Positions 49,830 through 62,695 of a stretch of DNA of 64,000 bases are shown in pieces. This DNA comes from Sinotaia quadrata (lineage: Eukaryota; Mollusca; Gastropoda; Architaenioglossa; Viviparidae): contig CM054178.1 of the NCBI GenBank assembly GCA_028829895.1, positions 23,293,701 to 23,357,700 of the forward strand. The letters run 5' to 3'. The number at the start of each line of letters is the position of its first letter. The stretch's first letter is position 1. Made by a program: the position numbers and the translations under genes. The notes beneath the pieces are model-generated. The model searched no databases and was not told the origin of the DNA. It saw nothing but the letters and a program-made list of their open reading frames with translations.

Positions 49830-51380
49830 ACTGTTAATATAGCAAGGGTAAACTACATAACTTGTTAAATAAGTATATGTACAGCCTAAAGAAATGTAAT
49901 CGTGTTACTCTAGTACAAAGAAACTATACATGTCAAACAAATATATGTACAGCCTAAAATAATGTGATCATGTTATTATAGCAAGAGTACACTATATAAC
50001 TTGTCAAACAAGTACAGGTACAGATGTACAGCCTAAAGTAATGTGATCGTGTTATTATAGCAAAAGTACACTATATAACTTGTCAAACAAGTACATGTAC
50101 AGCCTAGAGAAATGAGATCATATTACTATAGCCAGAGCAAACTATAAAACTTGTTAAATACATGCAGAGCCTAAAGTAATGTGATCGTATTACTCAAGCA
50201 AGAGTAAACTATATAACTTGTCAAACAAGTACATATACAGTCTAAACTAAACTCTAAAGTAATGTGATCGTGTTACTATAGCAAGAGTAAACTATATAAC
50301 TTGTCAAACAAGTACATGTACAGTCTAATGTGATACTATCAAAAGATATAACTTGTCATACAAGCACATATATAGCTTAAAGAAATGTGATCGTGTATGT
50401 TATTATAGCAAGAGTAAACTATATAACTTGTCAAACAAGCACATGCACAGCTTAAAGAAATGTGATCGTGTTATTATAGCAAGGGTCAAATGTTTAACAA
50501 TTCAAACATATAAAAGACGAAGGAAATCCGACCATCTTACTATAGCAAATGTTAACCTTTATAATAAGTCAACTGTATAACTAAAAGCAATATGAATGGA
50601 CAAATACAGTATAATATAATCCGACCGAGCTGAAGCAAAGATCAAATGCAGCCTAAAGAAATTTGATTATAATTACAGAAACTATAAAACTATGAAAATA
50701 CAAACAGATAAATACAACCTAATATAGTCTGACGGTGTTACTATAGCAAGGGTCGACTAGTACAGCAATACCACCAACAACAAAAATTACAGACTGCAGA
50801 ATTATTACAGAGGAGCGTAGTATACACTCGAACACATATATACAAAACCCAGTCGTGTTACTTCCCTATATACTTAAACAAAGACTGACACAAAGAAATC
50901 CGACCGTATACCACCACCACCACCATAATTTATTTTTAAAATCCGCACTATATACTTGTACGAAGTTAATATACAAACATAAATAAATGTAACAGTGTTA
51001 TCCCTGAAGAATATTATAAATCCAGCTTACATAAAAACCTTTATTTAAACTATGGAGTATTACTGTTTTGTATTTTATTAAGTGCATCATATCATAAACA
51101 TAAATAAATGATAAAAATGTTACTTTACAGAAAGAGCGCCACTAGTAAATGCACATACATATAAAATATACGAATGAAAGTCAGAGAAACGCTATATACT
51201 CCTGGCATAAACTAACAAATGTAAGGAAATCTGACCATAAAAAAGTAAATTTTACACCAGCATATATAGAAATAAAAAACCCAGAAAACATGACTGATCA
51301 CTGTATTTATTATACTGCCTATAATATTGTACTCGATAAACATAAACAGACATTAAGATATCTGACCTTGTTTATCAGAG
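49830..51380. repeat. About 70-bp minisatellite with palindromic core, decaying to the right
   Basis: Units contain GTGATCGTGTTATTATAGCA, AGAGTAAACTATATAACTTG and TCAAACAAGTACATGTACAG. CTTGTCAAACAAG can form a short hairpin and GTACATGTAC is a perfect palindrome. Clear units run from about 49830 to 50530. After this only fragments (TCCGACCGT, TCTGACCAT) remain up to about 51380. The 101-codon frame at 51149-51454 lies in the decayed part and is not convincing. Confidence 0.9.
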
Positions 51381-51536
51381 ACGCTTTTGTATCCGGTAAT
51401 CACAGAAAGAATGTTATACGGTGGCCCTCGGTCTTGATGGTCTCTACAACTTAACGCAGGAATCTTAAGTAGAGGAATAACATTACAGAGACAAAGCAGG
51501 TCTTAGATTACCATCACTGTTGTGTTATCTATATGT

Positions 51537-52436
51537 CCCCTAATTTACAGACCATCCCAAGTCAACATATATCCTAGATTACTAGTCATCCAAAGTCAAC
51601 ATGAACCCTAGGTTACCTCTCACTGAAAGTCAACAACAAGAAATGTCCAAGAATACCAGTCCATCCAAAGTCAACAACGTGTATCCTAGATTACATCCAT
51701 CAAAAGTCAATATGTGTCCTAGATTACCAGTCCATCAAAAGTCTGCATGTGTCCTAGATTACCAGTCCATCAAGTCAACAACATGTGTCCTAGATTACCA
51801 GTTCATCAAAAGTCAACAACGCGTTTCCTTGATTATGGATATTGTACGTTGTTATCTATATGCCCCCTAAATTACCAATCCATCCAAGTCAACATGTGAT
51901 CTACAATACCAATAGCGTATGTTATCGTATGACCCTAGATTACCAATTTAGTATAATATGTGTCTCCTATATTACAGTCTACCATATAGTTCCTGCACAT
52001 GTCCACGATCACCAGTATCCATAAACTATCAGTTTGTGCTCTAAATAACTAGTATATATAGAGTAAGTGCACTAGATTACAGGTCCACTAAAATGTCTGC
52101 ACGAGTACTCGATTAACAGTTCACCATATGTTAAGATATATTCTATTATGTGTGCCCTAGATTAACAGTTCACCATATGTTAAGATATATTCTATTATGT
52201 GTGCCCTAGATTAACACGCCAACATAAGTTTCTACATATCAACAAGATTATGAATACCGTAGATTATCTACGTTTATGCTAAATTGCCAATACCCTAAGT
52301 TATCTCTGTATTAGATTACCACTCACCGTACACTATTTAAATGTGTCATATATTGCTAGTGCTTTAAATTATCTGCACGCGTTCTAGATTACCAGTTCAT
52401 CGTAAGTCATCCTAATATTTCCTAGATTGCTAGTAC
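51537..52436. repeat. About 33-bp degenerate minisatellite
   Basis: Units read TCCTAGATTACCAGTCCATC followed by AAAAGTCAACATG. Spacing varies with insertions. A 49-base exact duplication inside it starts with GATTAACAGTTCACCATATG at 52111 and 52160. Confidence 0.92.
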
Positions 52437-52526
52437 GAGGAAGAAATTCATATTTATTTAAATAAAAGCAACTATTGACACGAATAATTAATATGTTAAA
52501 AGTCAAAAGAATACAGACACAAAATG

Positions 52527-52787
52527 TGTCAGGGATGGCTGCAAAGTTTTCTTCACTTCTAAAGATATTGGGGTGGATAGGGATGAATGCAAAGTTCTCT
52601 TCACTTCTAAAGAAATTTGGGTGGATAGTATCAGGGATGGATACAAAGTTCTCTTCACTTCTAAAGAAATTTGGGTGGATAGTATCAGGGATGGCTGCAA
52701 AGTTCACTTGTAAAGAAATTGTGGTGGAAAGTATTAGGGATGGCTGCAAAGTACTCTTCACTTCTAAAGAAATTAGGGTGGATAGGT
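52527..52787. repeat. 54-bp minisatellite, five units
   Basis: GGGATGGMT words start at 52532, 52580, 52634, 52688 and 52737, each followed by GCAAAGTTCTCTTCACTTCT and AAAGAAATTTGGGTGGATAG. Units 1 and 4 carry small deletions. The unit is 18 codons, which explains the overlapping 104-codon plus frame and the 125- and 65-codon minus frames. Confidence 0.96.
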
Positions 52788-55700
52788 GAGAAATATAAAG
52801 ACTTCATAAGTATTCATTCTCCTTCTTAACAGATGATGCAAACGCCAAAGAAAAGAACACAATTTAAAAAAAATAATGCGCAGTCATACGTGGATTTGTT
52901 GTATTTATTTTATTTTATTTTGTAAATGGAACAGCGTGAAACTTAGGTTGTGTAACTGTAAACTTAATAAGTCTGTCATTAAAACAACACGCTAGATTCG
53001 TCAGTTCAGTCAAGGTGAGCCGGCTGTGTGAATTGCTCCATGCAAGTGCCAACTTGTATTTCTACCTTGTAAGAACAGCGCTGTTTATAGCTTAGCCTTC
53101 TCAGACAACTTTCTATATATAGTTTAGTCTAAAACGCTTAAATTACGTTAGTGATTGATTCTCCGCATGATGCTTTCCTTGCCTGAAAGTGGAAACATGT
53201 TCTAATAGACTTAATGAGAGCAAGAAAGTTTTCATTTCCATGTCAAGTGGGGGTGATAAACTCATTCTTATCTGAAACTTTCATATGCGACTGTGCAGAC
53301 TTCTATACACACAAGTATGTGAACTGTTACTGCCGATGTCCTACATAAAGTGGTGCATATGCACAAACTTCGACTGTCAGGTATTTGTGATGTATACGCA
53401 CTCCCTTGCCACATATAAGTAATGCACACGCACTCCAAAAATAACTAGTGTATATAAAGTGAGCATAAAGTGCCAACCTAGTTTAGACTGAATACTTTAT
53501 GTACTCGTGGAACATATTTCTTCATCCGCCCTTCATGCATAAATATAAGATATTTGCAATATATTCAAAATTAAAACAGTTTACATACACGAAAGGAAGA
53601 AACTGTTCATTCAAAATTTAGCTGTTTTCAACCCAATGAATAGACAAAGCAGTCCTGCAGCCGCATAATGATAATCTCGTCTGTCACCTCTCATCGCATC
53701 TTCAAGTCTTTTATCTCCTCCTGGTTAGCTCAGCGTTAAATACCAGTCTCTTAGTGGGCACTTTACAGCTAGTTGTTCAACTCTAATCACTCTGATTATA
53801 AACAGAAGGTCATATCTGAGTTACCAAACAGCAAGATTCAGGAGTAGTTTTGCTACAAATAAATATTTTAAAAAAATAAATAAATACATGCGCTTCAAAT
53901 TCATTCAAATCTTTTGCTATTGTCTGATCTTGGAGAAGAAACAAACTTGAACGAAATCTAGCATATTAACTCTATATAATGGACCGATCTACAGAAAAGG
54001 TCGCCATTCTCAAGCACAACACACAATTTGGTGCAGGAACATACCCACCATATGGCAGGCCATGAGTTCTTTGAACCCAGTAGCCTCACTGCCTTCCTCT
54101 TCCTCAGTAACTTGCCCCTTGCTTTATATGTGCACAATTTAAGTGCATTTATTTGAGAGATAAATCGATGTGACTTTTCACCATGCTTATTTTTATTTTA
54201 ACCGGTAATCTGCCCCAACATACTTAAACTAGAGAATGTTTGCAAATACTTTGCCGACCAGGTAACTATTTTTATTTGCACTATTATATCTAGCAACAGA
54301 AGTGGAATGGAAGGCAATTCAATGATGTGCGAGTCCTTTATAAATTACAATGAGAAATTGCTGCAGTAGACGAATATCACAATTTTGACTATTGTTTTAC
54401 AATTTAAAAAAAATCCTAAAATAAATGTTTCTAATACTGTTTTTACAATGTCTCTTCTGTTGTGCGAAATAATATTGTCTAAATGATTATACGCAACATA
54501 CCGTTCACAAGAAAGGAATGAAGAAGACAACTTTTATTAATTATAAACATATTAAAATACATATTTATTTATTTAATGTATAAAAGTGACTTGAAAGCCT
54601 GGAAATCACACAGAAATGAGTCAAAGTACGTGTCATTTTCGCTAGGTTCCAGACTGAACCTCCTATATGTGCCCTCAGGAGAAACAAATTGTGTTCATCT
54701 TGGTAGTTGCAAGTTATTGGTGTTATTTAATTTAAGTTAAGAATTATTTTAGATGCGTATTTTCAAAATCAGAATTATTAACTTAATCAAAACCGTTATC
54801 AACAGCAAACTACTACTAATACTAGAACTACTACTACTACTGTCAATAAGTGATATAATCAAATTCAAATTTATCAATAATGATATGATTACAGAGTTGA
54901 GTAAAATAAACTGCGGTCAATATGCTTAACCCACTAACAAGGATAACAACTTCATAACCCTATGAAATATTTCTTTTTAGAAATAACAAACGATCATGTC
55001 TTACACATTTAATAATATTTTTTTAAAAGAATACTAACCGTATGTGGGTCTGAAAGTGTTTTGTGTCACTTGGTTTACAAAAATCTGCATGTCGTCAATT
55101 AATGCAATTCATTAAATTTGAAAGCAAATTTCACAGTACATTTGATTTTAAGTCCTGATATATATTACAGTGTAAATACTTTGTTTACAGCATTGATGGC
55201 TAGTCTATGAGTTAAAGTCTTTCAATGAGACTTGTATTGCATACGGGTACTAGTTAATAATATAATAAAAGTATACACACTTTTAGCTCATCGAAATGTT
55301 TAATTTGCATGCACCTCTGGAAGTCGACATACATTGCTTTCTAATGAACGAGAAGTCATGTGGATATTGTAAAATAAAAACAAAACTAAGCATCCTTACA
55401 CTACTGATGAAAGCGATATAGTTTATTTATTTATGCATTTAACATGGTTTGACAAGCCATGCTTGTACCGCCATTTGATGTTCTCTACCCTTTCACAAAA
55501 CACTTGTTTGAAATGCACTTATCCTTGATCAGTCTTCGAAAATATATGCATGTTTGCGAGTCAAGGATCTCGACGGTTTAAGCAATCGTATTTTTCCACA
55601 CTAACTGTGCAATGCAGACCTACCTATCTATCGTTCATACAACGATGTTAGATATTGGCGCAGAAAGTAACTAATTGTGCTCGAGCCATTGATTTAACTT

Positions 55701-55800
55701 AAGTACTTTACGACACAAGGCCATGCAATAAGGAAGCAAAAGGATATAATAAATAAGAAAATAATCAAAAGACCTGGCTTTTGCCGCCAAGATCAACACG
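52788..55800. other. AT-rich non-coding stretch
   Basis: An ACT run lies at about 54809-54840. CTGGTTAGCTCAGCG at 53720-53734 resembles a tRNA A box, and GTTGTTCAACTC follows about 45 bases later, but no tRNA cloverleaf forms. Nothing else is recognised. Confidence 0.6.
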
Positions 55801-56220
55801 TCATTGTACCTTTATAATCGCGTTGTTATCCAGAAAATGATCGTAAAGATACATGGCGGAGTCGGATAAAGGATTCCAAGGGAGAACAAGAAAGGGAAAG
55901 AAACAAGAAGACGAGTAAAGATGAAAAGTAGCATGACGTGTGCACTGTGTCATGAATGTCAAACGAATCTGAATGAAAAGGGTGTTCACAGCGCCCGATT
56001 TTCAAACAAAGCTGCGAGTGTTCGGACATCTGTGCGAAGCAAAGAGCAGACAAACGAGCACATCACTCTTAGACATCCGGAAGCAAGTCACTCAAGATTC
56101 GATGGTTCATGAGGAAGCGGTGCTCTCCCTTGGAATAAACGAGAGAAATTTCACGCAGTGTCTGTCTGAACAATGCTGTTTGATGTATCTCTACTATCAA
56201 CGAGGGAAATAGGGAGATTA
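55801..56220. other. GC-richer patch with overlapping short frames
   Basis: Plus frames at 55921-56112 (63 codons) and 55973-56212 (79 codons) and minus frames at 55801-55989 and 55826-56053 overlap. The local composition is less AT-rich than on either side. The 63-codon frame starts with a CxxC pair (CALCHEC) but has no further zinc-binding pattern. I do not call a gene. Confidence 0.35.
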
Positions 56221-59200
56221 AGATTCACTTCGTTACCAATTTTGTTGCGTAGTTTCAACATAAAATTACCCCTCGTGGTTGCGAAATCGTTTTTGTTTTT
56301 ATAATCGCAAAATGGTTTTAGTGTTTGAGACTGCTTCAGATGGCTCGTTAAAAATAAGGGAGGTAAATCTTTAAATCACGTATTCAGTTCCCAAATATCA
56401 ATACATACATAAAATTAAAATAAAAGCAATATATCAATCAATCTAAGCACTTTATAAATTTAAAGTATTCCTTAAAATTCATTTTCTGTAAAATAAAAAA
56501 AAATATAACTATATTTTCTCGCTACATTTTTTTTTAACGGGGAATTGTTTTGTTAATTTTGTGAGATCATTGCTATTTGTTTATACTTCCAGTTATTCTT
56601 CCATTTAATAAAATACAAACATTTAATTTTAACAAACCAAAATAAATAGTACTATCTTCGAAAGCATCTGTATGGCTTCAAAATGTATATGTAACAGCAG
56701 ATTTCTAAAAGTGCATTATATATAATATTATTCTTAAATGTTTCTTTGCATATATTTTTTAAAATATAAATTAAAAAATTCTAAACTACCTTTTAAATCC
56801 ATGTTAACTCATTGTTTACTTAATCCAAACTTCATAAGATAACCTCATTTTATTAGTGATTTCTTTTTGAAAATAACATCAAGGTACAAGAAACACTAAT
56901 ACCTGATATGATTTTTTTTCTGTTATGAAACGTGAAAAATACGCTATAGTTTTCTTTTTAATCATAACAATTAAAACTAGCTAACTATAAAATTGTATAG
57001 TGCATCTGTCAAATTTGTTATTTATAATGAATGTTCGAACGAAAACTATCGCAAAAGATTTAATTACATAATACATTTTAATCACAGTAACGTAAGTAAT
57101 GGGAAAAGCAAATTATTTTTGTAAAATGCTTATGAAGTGACCCGTGGTTATTTTGATGATCTGGACGAAATTTCTTTGAACTTTCATTAATTGGTTCATA
57201 GCTTGCGAGTCAGAAGTCACGGCTAATGCAGAAATCCAGATGTCACACATTTAAAATAGTCCTGTTACGAATATCACTATGGATAGGAAGTGCATTTGTC
57301 TCTCGCTTTCTACGTGTCTAATTTTTTAACAGTGATTAACTGTAGCTAAGTAGTTGTAATATTCACTCTAGGAATTAAAAAAAAAATCAACCTTAAATTA
57401 GCTAGCTTATGAAAATCCATTCTAAAAGAAGCGTGTGTGTATCTGATTTTATATTCACTCTTCGGTAAAGGAAATTGCCTGAATAATACCCGTTTTAGCT
57501 AGGTGATATAATACTTTCTTGTACTAGTAAAGTATAAAAAAAAAAATAAGTAGAGGCGTAAACATGCACGCCACTTGTACTTCCTACCTGATAGCAACCA
57601 GTCACGTGGAAAGACAAAGCATTTATTTTTGTTGATATGTATAACACTTTCTATGAGAAGAAAGCAATAAATGTGTGAATTCCAACAGTGCTTATGCTAA
57701 AAGCTAGCACATATCCAATATCTAGGCTATCACTGTAGATTGATGCGTTTAAACGCAGACAGACAGGGGACTGAGAAGTATTTGATGACGAATTAATTAT
57801 TAAACCAAAGATTTTTATTAATAAATCACTTCAAATGAAACATACAAGTGATTCAGAATACTATAAAGGGCGTTGATGAAATGTAAGAGAGATTTCAGCC
57901 ATAGTATGAGAGAATCTCGAAGTTATAAACAGTTATACAAGTTGTTGCGTCTGTTCCTGGAACGATTAAATTGGCTAAACTCTCGTGATTAGTATACTGA
58001 TGTGCTCTATGGTTCACTTGTCCCTACACCTGCCCACCAGTATACTGCTACGCATGGAGAAAGAATAAACAATATACAAGGAACTTTTGGATGTCGGAAT
58101 GTTGGAAAGGAGAAAAATCAACAAGAGAATACAGGAAAGCACGGTGGAGTCTCACCCTTTCTTTTCTATCACTATCACCATCAGTAAACCAACACACCCG
58201 CCGCAAATAACAATACTATTCTTCTCAATTTCTCTCGTTTTTTCATTTGAATAATTATAATTATAATTATAAAAAATATTTCTCGAGATCCGCTCACCCC
58301 ACCATCCTTCGTTTGAAAGTGACAGACAATAAAAAAAATAGTAATAACTCAATCAATTGCGTGTCAAGAGACATACATGACAATACATCTGTTGTAAATA
58401 GAATAGAAACTAAATCTGATTGCAGTATTAGACAAGGGAAATAAGCCAGTCAGACACAAATTAGTTGCATCTTCCGGTTTCTTTGAAAGGCCTCACCTTT
58501 TTATCAAGTTCGCATAAGCTCGATGGAAATGCCACCAAATCACGGGAAACGAAGGGGAATAAATCACTTTTAACCCGCTACTTCCAGCCAGCCATCGCCA
58601 GCACTAGTTTCACGTTTTTTAAATGGGACTATGTGAGTATGTACTCGTGTGCGGTCGCATCTGGGTTTTGTGCGTGCGGATTAAGGTGAGGGGTTTCATA
58701 CCGAAACAACGCTTTAAGATAATCCCAAATATATACAGTGTCTGAAGTCTTCAGTGCTTTTTTTCATTTTCATTCAATCTCAAGCGTTTGCACCTGTTCA
58801 CATACCAAGATTCCTTTTACTTTCTCTTTGCCGAAGTTAACCTCTCATTCTTTCTTACTTAATCCGAGACTTAATAATTGTCACTGGATAAGACAAAACA
58901 GTCTTGATATACGCAGCATAAGAAAGTACTTAGTCCCATAATAACTGCACGAGGTAAAGGTATTGCGGAGACGCATAAAAAAAAAAAAGTGTAAAAATAT
59001 TCATGACTCCAGAACTGCTTAAGATTATTGCTGACTGAGCTTTGCTTGACATCCATAACCAATTAGTTAATTTTGTGCTTGAAGAGTGTAGAAGTCTGAT
59101 GATAGACAAGGAAGGTGTGTGTGTGTGCGTGCATGCGAGAGAATAGTACATAATCCGTATAAGTAGTATATCTCTCACAATTTATCTATCAAATATCGAA

Positions 59201-59389
59201 ATAAAACTCTCAGAAGTGTTCATTACAGTAGTGTCAGTTAATTTATCAAACATCAGTCTAAAAAAAAAAAAAACTACTAGAACCAAGAAGATATTCTTTC
59301 AGTCGGATTGATTTAATTATGAACAAAGAATATTGTTTTATGCTTAATGACATGTTTGTATAGTAAATAGTGTAAATCAACCCAGTTGC
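56221..59389. other. Strongly AT-rich stretch without recognisable genes
   Basis: A-runs lie near 57379 and 57538-57546, and a TAATTA-type palindromic run at 58250-58272. The segment 58460-58940 is more mixed in composition and holds short plus frames without known motifs. Confidence 0.6.
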
Positions 59390-59965
59390 CAAGAACTGAA
59401 AGCAAGATGGCTATCTTATCAATTAAACTTACTTTAGCAAAGATCCTTTTAAATAGTAATAAATCGAGAGCTTGCACGAAGTTGGCTATACTATTAATCG
59501 TAATTATTTTGGCATAAGTCTAGCAATTTCATTCATGAGCTTAAAGCAAATCGGTTATTTTATTAATAAAATTACTTAAGCAACGATCTTGTAAGTATAA
59601 ATAAGTCAAGAATTTCAAGCACATATATATAAATCAGACGCACTAGTGTAGATTTTGTACAACTATCATTAACAAGTCAAGATTTTGAAGCAAGCTGACT
59701 ATTTAGCAACCACAGTTACTTAATCAAAGACTGTGTATATGGTAAGTACTTACAACTCAAGATCTTGAAGCAAACTCACTCTTTATACATAACAGTTAAT
59801 TTTAGCAAAGACCTAGTATAGTGTAAATCCTAACAACTCGGGATCTGGCAACAAGTTGGTCATTTATAAATCACACTTACTTGAGCAAAGACAATAAATA
59901 AATATCAATAATTCAACATCCTGAAGCAAGACGGCTATTTACAAATCATAACAACTTTAGCAAAG
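59390..59965. repeat. About 80-bp degenerate minisatellite
   Basis: Words such as TTTAGCAAAGAYC, TCAAGATCTTGAAGCAA and GGCTATTTA recur in the same order about seven times. TCAAGATCTTGA is a perfect 12-base palindrome in the cleanest units. Spacing is irregular. Confidence 0.85.
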
Positions 59966-59979
59966 TAACATGAGAGAAA

Positions 59980-60216
59980 CGAATCTTAATTCGCATTAAC
60001 AACAATGGTAATACTGAAATTCTAGATGTCTCTTAGTTCGTATTAATAAGAATGCTAACACTGAAATTCCAGATGTATCTTAATTCGCATTAATAAAAAT
60101 GCTAACACTGAAATTCCAAAAGTATCTTAATTCGCATTAATAAAAATGCTAACACTGAAATTCCAGACGTATCTTAATTCACATTAATAAAAATGCTAAC
60201 ACTGAAATTCCAGACG
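59980..60216. repeat. 47-bp minisatellite, five units
   Basis: GTATCTTAATTCGCATTAAT starts at 60075, 60122 and 60169 (47-base steps), each followed by AAAAATGCTAACACTGAAAT. Two more diverged units precede them, so the right side is the homogenised end. Confidence 0.95.
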
Positions 60217-62549
60217 GAAACAGACGTCGCTACGCCTCAGAACGACACAAAGTATACCGACGTGAAGGGCAACGATTTTTTAAACTTTCGAGGCAACAGT
60301 TTGACGAATGGATTATAAAATTGAAAAGAGAAAAAAGAACACTACAAATTATCATCAATATAAACTCTTTCATATATTCCAATCCGTGGCTTCGGTGCCT
60401 TGAAGTAGCTGTGTTAACATCACTTGATTTGTGTTCAGCAGTCAACGAATTTATCGTGATAAAACAGATCTCACACTGTGTGTGAGTGTATGGAAGGGGG
60501 GGGGGGGGTTCAGGGGAATGGGTAGAGAGAGAAGATTTTAAAATTTTAAAACCCACTTCGAACTTTTAAAATTTCCTTTATTTAGGAGATAATGTCACAG
60601 GTGTCGGACATTCCACCTTGAAGCATTAGTTAGTTCTATGATTCTAAAGTATAAGCATGTAGGCATTATAAACTCGTCAACACACGTGTATATACAGTAA
60701 TTCAGACAAATATACACTGACTTACAGTTAGATAGGTAGACAGACAGGCAGATAGATAGATAGATAGATAACTAAGAAAATATTTTACATCTAAATATGA
60801 AGGACCTTTTTTACAAAAAAAAAAAAAAAAAAAAAGGTGAGTATAATGAAGCACATGTGGTAATACTTACTTTAATTAAACAATGAGTAAATTTGCCTTT
60901 GAGCATTACCACTCACTTTTTCTCCTAGCATTGAGAAATCTGTACAAAGCAAATGTTACCAACAATCAGACTTTAGGGCTTTTAGGCTATTACAAACACT
61001 TCATGCTACACTGTAATCAAATGACTTTGCTTCTAGTGTGCAGGCGAGGGAAGTTTTATAAACATAAACTTTCACTTTACAGCTCGAAGACTCCAAAGAA
61101 AACACACTGAATTAAAATCATTGTGCAAATAAACACTTGTCTTATTAAAAAAAACACACACAAATAAATATTGAAAATTAAAATCATATAATAAAAATCT
61201 CCCCTCTTGTGTGAAATAATCCAATCAAGTACATGTATACGGAAAGGAGCTTAACAGTTTCGTTACATAAAACGAAAATAAATATTTTAGCAGAATAACC
61301 TGTCATAGCCAGAGAGCAGAAGCAACCGATATTAAATAAATAACACAATTAATTTAATGTGTTTTTATGTCCTGGGAGCCGGAGAAATGAATCATACCCC
61401 ACCCTCACCCGTCCCGGATTAAAGGTCTCCATGTAAAATGCCAGCTCTCTAACTCTCTTCCAGCGGCCCGTGAATCAAACCTATAGACAATAACATTTTC
61501 TTGCCTGGTTAAATTATTAGTAAGCTTATATTTATTATTTTTTATAAGTAGTTACTTGTAAATGACTAGCTTTACGACGTAACCAGACAAGTTTACGACA
61601 TAACGAGAATGGTTTTACAACACAGCAAACAAGTTATTGTTTATTCAGACGAAGAAAAGGAATCTAAACTGGATCAAAATAAAGCGGATACTGTTGAATG
61701 TTTATTTTATAAACAAATTAATTTTTTTGAAAGCCAATACATTCTTCAACAATACTCTAAATTATTTAAGATATTATTACAAATGTATGCAAGTGTGATC
61801 TCGCGCAGACATTCAAACAAAACATATATACAAAGGCATTAATGTATCTCGTTATAAGGTGTGCTATGTAAGTGTTCGTTTCAAACAGGGGCAGTTTGAT
61901 TTACAAGTGAAAGACAGAACCAAATCATGTGTCCCTCAAGCTGAACAGTTTCACTACACAATATATAGTGTGAAAACGTTAAAATTTAGGTACTCTCTTT
62001 ATTATGGACAATCGCATGCAATAAATGATTCAACAAAATCTTGAAGGAATATATACTTATTGAGGCACTGAATCTAACACTTCTTTGGTAAAGTACGTAA
62101 TGACATTCCGTAACACAATTCGATATTGATCCAACGAGCGTGTTAATGATCTTTTAGACTTAATAGAAATAACTAACAAAGAAGTCAAAGGTCGCTAACA
62201 GTAATCGGAAGAGGACGGTCTGTCCTAAGTGTCTAGCCACAGCAGTCGCTATTAATTAACTTTTAACTCCCGTACGTGCATGCGTGCGTGTGTGTGTGCC
62301 ATGTATGTGTGCTGAACAGAGGTGCCAGATGTACGTTTCACAACAGGATACCTTAGTCGGCTTAGTGATTAAATAAATAAGCTGTATCTGACGAGTGCTA
62401 GCGTACTGAACGGGAAATTGTATATATATTGTATTTTGATTGTTTTAGAATATACATTTACAGAAGTTAATTATTTAAGTCAAATGCCTCTAACCCAAAA
62501 TAGTATGTCCAAGAGTATGTGCTGATAAAAGAAAATAATATACAAGGTA
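60217..62549. other. AT-rich non-coding stretch with simple repeats
   Basis: It holds a G-run at 60496-60508, a GATA run at 60730-60771, an A-run of about 21 at 60816-60836 and GT/GC steps at 62281-62299. Plus frames of 61-77 codons at 60883-61110, 61609-61842 and 61859-62044 have no motif I recognise. Confidence 0.6.
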
Positions 62550-62695
62550 TAGATTTCTCTCTCTGCACGCCTTTTCTCTCTATCTCTGCCTACTTGCCTC
62601 TCTTCACTTCTTTCTCTCTTTCCCTACCTTCTTTCCTTATTGTCTGTTTATCATTCTTTCTTTTTTTTTTTCCTTATTTTCTTCATTCCTTTTAA
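62550..62695. other. Polypyrimidine-rich tract on the plus strand
   Basis: About 145 bases are strongly biased to C and T (TCTCTCTCTG, CTTTCTCTCTTTCCC, TTTCTTTTTTTTTT). Such asymmetric tracts can form triplex-type DNA or act as splicing tracts; neither can be shown here. Confidence 0.75.

Noticed and set aside
52384..52789. Overlapping 104-125-codon frames
   Set aside because: They are produced by the 54-bp repeat (18 codons) on both strands.
53715..53785. tRNA-like A box and B box pair
   Set aside because: The D stem does not pair and no acceptor stem forms. At best it is a very old tRNA-derived relic.
60230..60556. 108-codon minus frame with a Pro-rich part
   Set aside because: The prolines come from a G-run microsatellite, and no known motif is present.
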